This document shows positions 57,781-64,000 of a stretch of 64,000 nucleotides of DNA, piece by piece. Origin of the DNA: Thiothrix caldifontis (GTDB lineage Bacteria; Pseudomonadota; Gammaproteobacteria; Thiotrichales; Thiotrichaceae). Numbering within the stretch: the first letter of the stretch is position 1; each line of letters begins with the position of its first letter. Below the pieces are notes generated by a model. That model did not search any database. It worked only from the letters and a program-made list of their open reading frames with translations, and was not told where the DNA came from. Location: positions 57,291 to 121,290 of the forward strand of contig NZ_FNQP01000002.1 in assembly GCF_900107695.1 (NCBI RefSeq), in the 5' to 3' direction. Made by a program: the position numbers and the translations under genes.

Positions 57781-59007
57781 TTAACTGCAATAACCCAACT
57801 GGGCATACGTTTTAGTGCTGCCGGATGGTTTGGCGGTACACAAAGTCTGTAATAGCGAGCCGATGTTGCCTGCACCATACGTTCCGTAGGAAGCGTTGGG
57901 GTAACGGGAGTTTTGGCGGAACTGTGAGGCATAATTATCCTTTGGGGTATTTGGGTTAGAGGATCCCCATGAGGTAACACCAATGACCACATTTCGCAAA
58001 GCAGAAGTACCTGCTGCAGCCCCACCACTTCTTGCAGGATCTTGATAACCAAAGTTGACAATCCACGGCCCGCCGCTGGAACCGCCGGTCAAATCACTGC
58101 CGGAGTAAATTTGTCCTGAACCAGCGATCGTTGTTAAATAAGCAGGGCCATCAGTACGCTGCATGATTCTACCTGCATCCAATAATCCGGGATAACCCAA
58201 TGTGGATACCGCTGCTGTAGTAAGATTGCCAGTGCGTGAACTGCTAGTAAACGAGTAGTTATTCCATCCGTAGCCCAGTGCACCACCCACTACATCTTTA
58301 ATAAATTGATTCGATGTATTTTTACCAATCAACATAACAGCTAAGTCATTATCACGTACAGAACCACTACCAACGTCTGTGCCATTTGCCCAACTTGCAG
58401 GGCGCACAAAACCCAGCGTAGTCCATGTACCATAAGGTGTTGAACCGTTGTAAGTCGCGGGCGTGAAACGGAAATTGGTAAAGGTATTATTACCTGAACC
58501 AACGTCTTGAATACAATGCGCCGCCGTTACAATAACACCACGGCGAATAACACTTGCCGAACAAGTGGCGGCACCACCGGGTACGTTAAACGTTAATTTC
58601 CCAATTGCACTGTAAGGGAAAGTTGCACTTAAATAACCCGCATTAGTGGCAGCAACTTTTGTCGTGTGTTTATGGGACACCCTTGCAGAAGTGTAAGGCA
58701 CGCCAAATGACCCAAATGCCTGCCCTTCTAACATATCGTTATTAACAGCTGACACTTTTTTATCGCCCATAGCACCTTGGGTGCCTGACTGGCTATCCCC
58801 AAACAAAGGAGATACCGCAGACGTATCTGGTACAGGCAACGGGTTTTTATACGGTACTGGTGTACTCACCGCATTCGCGTTCAGCATACTGTTATAGGTT
58901 GTTGTTACCATAACATCTTTATCATTTGCTACATTGCCAGCGACAGAAGAAGCATTGGCAATAGCTAATACAGGCACCAATGAAACAGTTAAAATACTAA
59001 GTTTCAT
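57781..59007 (-). CDS. Exported trypsin-like serine protease
   Basis: The 408-residue protein has a signal peptide (residues 1 to about 23) and a pro-like region up to about 130. The triad is His164 in TAAHC, Asp221 in NDLAVM and Ser311 in GGSSGGPW, typical of secreted trypsin/glutamyl-endopeptidase-like proteases. Cys-149 and Cys-165 may form a disulfide. GAGGAA sits before the ATG. It lies downstream of the BNR-repeat gene on the same strand but with a 190-base gap. Confidence 0.88.
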   Translation of the reverse strand: MKLSILTVSLVPVLAIANASSVAGNVANDKDVMVTTTYNSMLNANAVSTPVPYKNPLPVPDTSAVSPLFGDSQSGTQGAMGDKKVSAVNNDMLEGQAFGSFGVPYTSARVSHKHTTKVAATNAGYLSATFPYSAIGKLTFNVPGGAATCSASVIRRGVIVTAAHCIQDVGSGNNTFTNFRFTPATYNGSTPYGTWTTLGFVRPASWANGTDVGSGSVRDNDLAVMLIGKNTSNQFIKDVVGGALGYGWNNYSFTSSSRTGNLTTAAVSTLGYPGLLDAGRIMQRTDGPAYLTTIAGSGQIYSGSDLTGGSSGGPWIVNFGYQDPARSGGAAAGTSALRNVVIGVTSWGSSNPNTPKDNYASQFRQNSRYPNASYGTYGAGNIGSLLQTLCTAKPSGSTKTYAQLGYCS

Positions 59008-59201
59008 AATCATTTCCTCACAAGTAAATATAAACGACTTAAGTGAATCGAAAGTAAATATTTTTATTGTGTTACGTTCTATAACATACGGTCGTATTCC
59101 CCCTCACCAGAATACATTTACAGCCCTCCTTACGTTAATCACACCAAATGAATTTTTTCCTATTTTCAAAAATCATCCGCTTACCTTTATTAAGGCTCAA
59201 T

Positions 59202-61466
59202 TCACCAGTTTTTCATCAAGCCCTGCCCCATTGTGCCAATCACGATGCGCCCAACATTGGCAGTATAGGCAACAGCGGATAAATTATTAAAAGCCAGCCC
59301 TTGATTCAAAACATCCCACGTTTTACTCACAGGATTAAACTGCAACACACCTGCCGACTGGGAGGAATAACCACCATCCGTGTAAGCATGAGATGAAAGC
59401 GCTAATAACTCGCCTTTTTTGTACGGTGATGCGACAATATGGCGTAAATAAGGATTCTTATAAAGCCTAGACCAATTACTACCTTTTGTACCCATCCAAA
59501 TACCGCCTAAATTCGTAGCATTTTTCTGATCAAAGACGGCAATGTAAACTTGATTTGGTGTCAGTGGGTCAGCAACGATGTTGGATACAAAATAGCGTCC
59601 AGCACCATGCGGGTTAAATAACGCTGCAAGCGACACGGCGGTAGTCATTCGCGCTGAATTCGTTAAGTTCCATGTATTCCCACCGTCTTGTGACGTAAAT
59701 ACACCGGCACTCCCTGCGGCATACACCAAATTACGATTAAAATAATCAACGGCAGTTGAGGTGCAATAAGCTTGTACCCCATTTTGCTGCTGAGTACGGC
59801 TACGGCAATCCAATACCTTTTTCCAATTTTTGCCATCGTCTTGACTGCGATACACATTGCCATTAGCGGTAACGAATAGTGTTCTTTGGTTAACGGGGCT
59901 ATTACGGTCAACAGACAAGCCAAACATAAGGGTAGCATCAGCATTCGGTATCCCGTTCATACTGGTGCTCCATGAATCAAACTTGCCGGATTGATTACTG
60001 CGCATTAAGCTCATAGCACCCTCCACCGATTTCCCCATCGCAGCCCAAACCACGCCTTGGCGAGACGGGTCAATACTGATGGTCGAGGTATTACCGCCAT
60101 AATCGCCATCCCACCCCTTTTCGGGTGCTTGGCAGCTTTCCCAGCTAGTACCACTATTCAAACTCCGCCAACAACCAATATCGGCATAACCCGCGAATAG
60201 AATATTGTTAGCAGTCCAACGACTAGCCGCCACAGTATAAACATTAACATTCTCTAAACCGCGTGATGCCCAGGCTGTTCCAACTGGTTTAGTGAATAGG
60301 TTATTAAAACTTTTACCATTATCATTACTTTGTAATGCCCATTGATCATTCACCATAACTATTCGGTTAGCATTACGTGGGTCAGTAGCCATTGTTCGTA
60401 AGCTCTCGCCATTATGATAAAAACCTGTCAGCAAGTCAGCGACCCCGCGTTCTGCATAATGCCAATAATCTGGTGTTTCCCAAGTGGATTTAGCACCAAT
60501 GCTATTGGTAACAGGGGTAGTTGACTTCCATGTGAATTTAGCACCTGATTTATTAGCCAACCACACGCCATTTTTTGTACCCCATACGGTCAATGCATTA
60601 CTAATAACTTTTACTTGACCATTTGCAGTCGTTGGTAACCATAAAGAATAACCGACATTTTTACCATAATAGTCATATTCAGGTGGCAATCCTGTATTAC
60701 TCCAGCTAACACCTGCATTAGCAGAGTACAGAACGCCTACATCAGTGGATAGATACATCTCATTAGGATTAGCTTTAACCAGCCCAAAATCAAAAACTGT
60801 TTTTTTGAGTGCAGGTGCAAACTCCTGCCATGTTTTCCCTGAGTTTACGCTCTTATAAATCTTCTGGTTAACTGCACTTTTAGGTACAAAACGATCAGGC
60901 GCTGATACAGCATAAAGTTCATTAGCTTTAGTCGGGTGAACAACTAACTTTTGAATTCTGATTTTTGATAATCCACTTGCTTGCTTTATCCACGTCGCCC
61001 CACTGTTCGTACTCATATAGATATATGCATCAGCTTTATTGTATGTGCTGTGACCTGCCGCATACAATATTGCCGATGAACTAGGCGCAGACTGGATAGT
61101 TGTAATATAAGATGCTGCTGGCAATACGTGAGAAAAACTGACGCCTTTATTCGTACTACGAAAAATACCGCTATCTGACCCTAATAACAAAATATTGGCA
61201 TCAGTGTTATGGAAACCGACTGCCGAAATATGCGTAGCTTTTACCCCTTTAGTAGCACCGATAATATCCCATGTTTGCCCGTTATTTTTACTGATATAAG
61301 CACCGCTAAGATCGCTGCCAATCAACAATACCCCATCAGAACCAACTCCCACTGCTTCATACCATCCCCCTGCTCCCGGCGTAGATGATTTCCAAGCTTG
61401 TGCCATGACAGTAGGTGTCAAGAATAACAGGCTACAAATCCAATACATTAAGTAACGCTTAAGCAT
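59202..61466 (-). CDS. Exported BNR/sialidase-like repeat protein
   Basis: The 754-residue protein has a signal peptide ending at VMAQA (about residue 23) and repeated Asp-box-like motifs, for example STNKGVSF, SVNSGKTW, SANAGVSW, SNDNGKSF, SQDDGKNW and SQDGGNTW. Such BNR/Asp-box propellers occur in sialidases, xyloglucanases and photosystem-assembly-like proteins. No catalytic residues are clear to me. GAGGAT precedes the ATG. It lies between two protease genes on the same strand. Confidence 0.85.
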   Translation of the reverse strand: MLKRYLMYWICSLLFLTPTVMAQAWKSSTPGAGGWYEAVGVGSDGVLLIGSDLSGAYISKNNGQTWDIIGATKGVKATHISAVGFHNTDANILLLGSDSGIFRSTNKGVSFSHVLPAASYITTIQSAPSSSAILYAAGHSTYNKADAYIYMSTNSGATWIKQASGLSKIRIQKLVVHPTKANELYAVSAPDRFVPKSAVNQKIYKSVNSGKTWQEFAPALKKTVFDFGLVKANPNEMYLSTDVGVLYSANAGVSWSNTGLPPEYDYYGKNVGYSLWLPTTANGQVKVISNALTVWGTKNGVWLANKSGAKFTWKSTTPVTNSIGAKSTWETPDYWHYAERGVADLLTGFYHNGESLRTMATDPRNANRIVMVNDQWALQSNDNGKSFNNLFTKPVGTAWASRGLENVNVYTVAASRWTANNILFAGYADIGCWRSLNSGTSWESCQAPEKGWDGDYGGNTSTISIDPSRQGVVWAAMGKSVEGAMSLMRSNQSGKFDSWSTSMNGIPNADATLMFGLSVDRNSPVNQRTLFVTANGNVYRSQDDGKNWKKVLDCRSRTQQQNGVQAYCTSTAVDYFNRNLVYAAGSAGVFTSQDGGNTWNLTNSARMTTAVSLAALFNPHGAGRYFVSNIVADPLTPNQVYIAVFDQKNATNLGGIWMGTKGSNWSRLYKNPYLRHIVASPYKKGELLALSSHAYTDGGYSSQSAGVLQFNPVSKTWDVLNQGLAFNNLSAVAYTANVGRIVIGTMGQGLMKNW

Positions 61467-61508
61467 GTGTTTTATCCTCTTAACCATTTCAAGCACAATG
61501 AACAATAT

Positions 61509-61540
61509 CTCTGCCACGTCATTATTTGTACGTGGCAGAG
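61509..61540 (-). terminator. Hairpin between the subtilase and BNR-repeat genes
   Basis: CTCTGCCACGT (61509-61519) pairs with ACGTGGCAGAG (61530-61540) around a 10-base loop. On the minus strand it lies 8 bases after the subtilase stop and is followed by ATATTGTTC, a modest U-rich tail. It may end the protease transcript or act as an attenuator for the downstream gene. Confidence 0.6.
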
Positions 61541-61548
61541 GCTTTATG

Positions 61549-63834
61549 TCAGCGTAAGATTAAAGAGAATGCACCCGTTTCACTGGGCATCGCTGTGGTG
61601 GACTCAATAGTATAAGTACCTGCACTCAGTGCTTTGACAATACGCGAGTTAAAACCACTACCGCCGTCATCGTCCTGAACAAGCACGCCACCGGAAGTCG
61701 TTCCGCCAGAACGCAATACCAAGTAAGTATCGCGGGCGGAAACCAGATCAATAGTTACTGTCTTTGCTGCACTTAAAGTAAACGTATGGTATCTCCCATA
61801 ATGTGAGCTACCTTTAAGCACAGAGGTACACCCAGCTTGCCACACCCCATCGGCTACACTACCAACGACAACTGTCGACTGGCAGGCAGAAGACTTTTGG
61901 AAATTCGCTTTCACTGTTTTTGCTGCTGACATCGACACCGTGCAAGTCGATGCGCCCCCCGTACAGACACCGCTCCAGCCGATAAACACTGAACCAGACG
62001 CAGGTGTCGCCGTCAGCGTCACATTAGTCCCCGGTGTATAAGCCGCCACACAGGCAGTACCACAGTTAATACCAGCCGGATTACTGGCTACCGTACCATT
62101 ACCCGTTCCAGATTTAGTCACGGTCAAATTATGCTTAGTACTACTCGCCGTGACGATTATATCCACGTATTTAGGGTCACTGACGAGAGCCGTATCATCG
62201 GTAGCTACCAAACTGAAACGTAAAACACCGCCCATCGTCGGGGCTGTAAACCTAGGTTGGGCAATGGTTCTGCTACTCAATGTAACCGGAGTGCCGGAAA
62301 CCTGAGTCCACAGATAGGCTTTAATTTGCCCCCCGAAACTATCGTCTGTGGCACTACCGTTCAGAATAACCGTTGTAGCAGCACTCACAGTCCGAGCAGA
62401 CCCCGCATTCGCAACAGGTTTAGTCGTGACAGCCAACACAGCCTGATACGCATCTAACAAGCCAGCCCCACAACGGTTCACACAACTACTGCCGCTCGGA
62501 AAGGGGCGGGCGGAAGCACGTAGCTTAGCTTCTAGCAAAACCGGTACACTGGCACGTGGAATTGTATCGTTGCGCAAATTGATATTCGCACCAAGCATCA
62601 GGGAGGCGACCCCTGAAACATGAGGCGCTGCCATGCTTGTGCCTTGATAGAATTGATAAATATTATTGTTCTTAGGGGTGGTTGTCCCCCCGTCCAAGGT
62701 TGAAAGAATGCTAACCCCCGGAGCAGCAATGTCCACTACACTGCCGTAATTACTAAACGATGCCTTATGGGCACTTTTATCTACGGCTGCCACTGCCACT
62801 ACATTCTTACAATTAGCTGGCGTGGCATTGCTTGCGTTAACGTTGGAATTTCCTGCTGCAACCACAACAGTCGCGCCCCGGGAAACTGCTGCATTAATCG
62901 CATTCTGAAAAACCGTAAAACAAGCCCCTGAACCACCAAGACTCATATTAATCACCCGTGCCGGATTAGGATTAACCACCCCTAACACCGTTTCACCGGC
63001 TGACCAGCGTATTGCATCGGCGATATCGGATAGCGAACCGCCATTTTTACCTAACACCCTAGCAGTTAAAACACGGGCATTCCAATCTACCCCAGTGACA
63101 CCTTGTGAATTATTACTTTCCGCAGCAATCGTTCCAGCCACGTGTGTGCCATGCCAACTGCTGCTCTCTACTGTCGTCCAATCACCCGGATCAGAAGGAT
63201 TTGCATCCCGCCCATTACCATCATTAGCATTAGTCACATCAGAAATAAAATCATAACCCGATTTAGCAGCACTCCCCCCGATAAACCGACTGTTTAAATC
63301 CACATGGTTCAATGAACCCGTATCCACCACTGCGACGACCACACTATTAGAACCTTTAGTTACCCCCCAAGCCAGAAGTAAATTAGCAGCACCTTTATTG
63401 ACACTCGGTGAACCGTAATGCCATTGCTGCGAATAGTACGTATCATTAGGTATTACCGCCGCACTAGGGTATAACCAAATATCAGGGTCAGCATACTCCA
63501 CATTAGCATCTGCCTTAACCTTGCGGGCATAATCTATCGCTTCTGCCAACGTCATCTCGTAAGGCAATGTTAAAACATGTGCATTATCCGACATCGCACG
63601 TTTATAAGTGGGTTGCTGAGCCGTTGCCATATGAGCAATTTGCGTCACAACCGTCGGTATACTCGCAGTCCCAAGATAACTAAATGCATTCGGGCGCAAT
63701 TTAATAATGAGCTGTTTAATCTTTTGGTCTTGAGACGGCGCTGCCACCATTTTATTGTTTGCCATAGCGGCTGAAGACCAAACAGAATTGACAAGCACAC
63801 ATAGGCATAAAGCCCACAAGAATCTTCTGGACAT
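61549..63834 (-). CDS. Exported S8 subtilisin-like protease with PKD-like, B-repeat and PPC-like C-terminal domains
   Basis: The 761-residue protein has a signal peptide (to about residue 25), a propeptide (about 30-125) and the S8 catalytic domain with Asp171 in AVVDTGS, His228 in WHGTHVAG, Asn329 in AAGNS and Ser400 in GTSMAAPH. A PKD-like domain (about 475-570) follows, then a B-repeat-like domain with TPASGSVFIGWSG, and a C-terminal PPC-like beta domain with DTYLVLRSGG and LSAGTYTIES. It is probably secreted by type II secretion. A pentanucleotide tract lies upstream. Confidence 0.92.
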   Translation of the reverse strand: MSRRFLWALCLCVLVNSVWSSAAMANNKMVAAPSQDQKIKQLIIKLRPNAFSYLGTASIPTVVTQIAHMATAQQPTYKRAMSDNAHVLTLPYEMTLAEAIDYARKVKADANVEYADPDIWLYPSAAVIPNDTYYSQQWHYGSPSVNKGAANLLLAWGVTKGSNSVVVAVVDTGSLNHVDLNSRFIGGSAAKSGYDFISDVTNANDGNGRDANPSDPGDWTTVESSSWHGTHVAGTIAAESNNSQGVTGVDWNARVLTARVLGKNGGSLSDIADAIRWSAGETVLGVVNPNPARVINMSLGGSGACFTVFQNAINAAVSRGATVVVAAGNSNVNASNATPANCKNVVAVAAVDKSAHKASFSNYGSVVDIAAPGVSILSTLDGGTTTPKNNNIYQFYQGTSMAAPHVSGVASLMLGANINLRNDTIPRASVPVLLEAKLRASARPFPSGSSCVNRCGAGLLDAYQAVLAVTTKPVANAGSARTVSAATTVILNGSATDDSFGGQIKAYLWTQVSGTPVTLSSRTIAQPRFTAPTMGGVLRFSLVATDDTALVSDPKYVDIIVTASSTKHNLTVTKSGTGNGTVASNPAGINCGTACVAAYTPGTNVTLTATPASGSVFIGWSGVCTGGASTCTVSMSAAKTVKANFQKSSACQSTVVVGSVADGVWQAGCTSVLKGSSHYGRYHTFTLSAAKTVTIDLVSARDTYLVLRSGGTTSGGVLVQDDDGGSGFNSRIVKALSAGTYTIESTTAMPSETGAFSLILR

Positions 63835-63965
63835 AACAAACCCCTTAAACTCACATGATCGTTGATTGCTTAGTGAGAGTTAAATCTCATCAAAACTTAA
63901 TAAAAAACCAAAAGAGGAATCTCAATTAACTGAAAGTATAAAACAAAGAGACAATCATCACCCAC

Positions 63966-64000
63966 CAAAACAAAACAAAACAAAACAAAACAAAACAAAA
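63966..64000. repeat. (CAAAA)7 tract upstream of the subtilase, reaching the window edge
   Basis: Seven perfect CAAAA units fill 63966-64000 and probably continue beyond. The tract lies about 130 bases upstream of the subtilase start. Pentanucleotide tracts can vary in length by slippage and alter promoter spacing. Confidence 0.9.

Overview
The window looks like a chromosomal segment of a gammaproteobacterium, most plausibly a sulfur-oxidising filamentous member of the Thiotrichales (Thiothrix/Thiolinea-like). That assignment is inference. It rests on the gammaproteobacterial character of YcgL, NudE, DgkA, RlmA, a YrfG-like nucleotidase and PatZ, on a DsrE-family protein, and on a tkt-gap-pgk-pyk-fba block of the kind common in autotrophs. 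I saw no tRNA, rRNA, CRISPR array, integrase or recognisable insertion sequence. Short GC-rich REP-like palindromes are present in several places.

Layout. 1-5.7 kb: the tail of purU, then a leftward set (M14 peptidase/aspartoacylase-like, glutamate-cysteine ligase, ycgL, a membrane protein, speA). 6.2-11.3 kb: an accessory island with a giant TIR-CHAT-NB-ARC-TPR protein and a DUF559 endonuclease-like gene set between REP-like repeats. 11.3-15 kb: recQ, the fluoride channel crcB, an orphan ATP-grasp-like protein and a DsrE-like protein. 15-18.4 kb: an ergothioneine cluster egtB-egtD-egtE-like. 18.4-35.5 kb: housekeeping genes (HAD nucleotidase, nudE, cysQ, tatD, dgkA, gdhA, rlmA, gamma-carbonic anhydrase) mixed with two paralogous beta-propeller lipoproteins, a Deg-like protease, a serine hydrolase, a DRGH nuclease and a truncated nudF remnant. 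35.7-42.8 kb: the leftward central-carbon block tkt-gap-pgk-pyk-fba, closed by a strong terminator. 43.2-47.6 kb: the SAM cycle operon metK-ahcY-metF-rsmE behind a clear SAH riboswitch. 47.6-57.8 kb: an FHA membrane protein overlapping a trypsin-like protease, hemL, an anchored unknown protein with a near-consensus promoter, thiE-thiD-patZ, and a histone-deacetylase-family protein. 57.8-64 kb: three exported proteins (trypsin-like protease, BNR-repeat protein, multidomain subtilase), with a pentanucleotide tract upstream of the subtilase at the window edge.

How the parts work together. The SAH riboswitch fits an operon that makes SAM, removes SAH and regenerates methyl groups; EgtD is one SAM consumer nearby. 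Glutamate-cysteine ligase, EgtB and CysQ fit a thiol- and sulfur-centred metabolism. The most unusual locus is the TIR-CHAT-NB-ARC-TPR gene. It combines two candidate effector domains with a STAND switch and carries an in-frame palindromic repeat inside its NTPase module.
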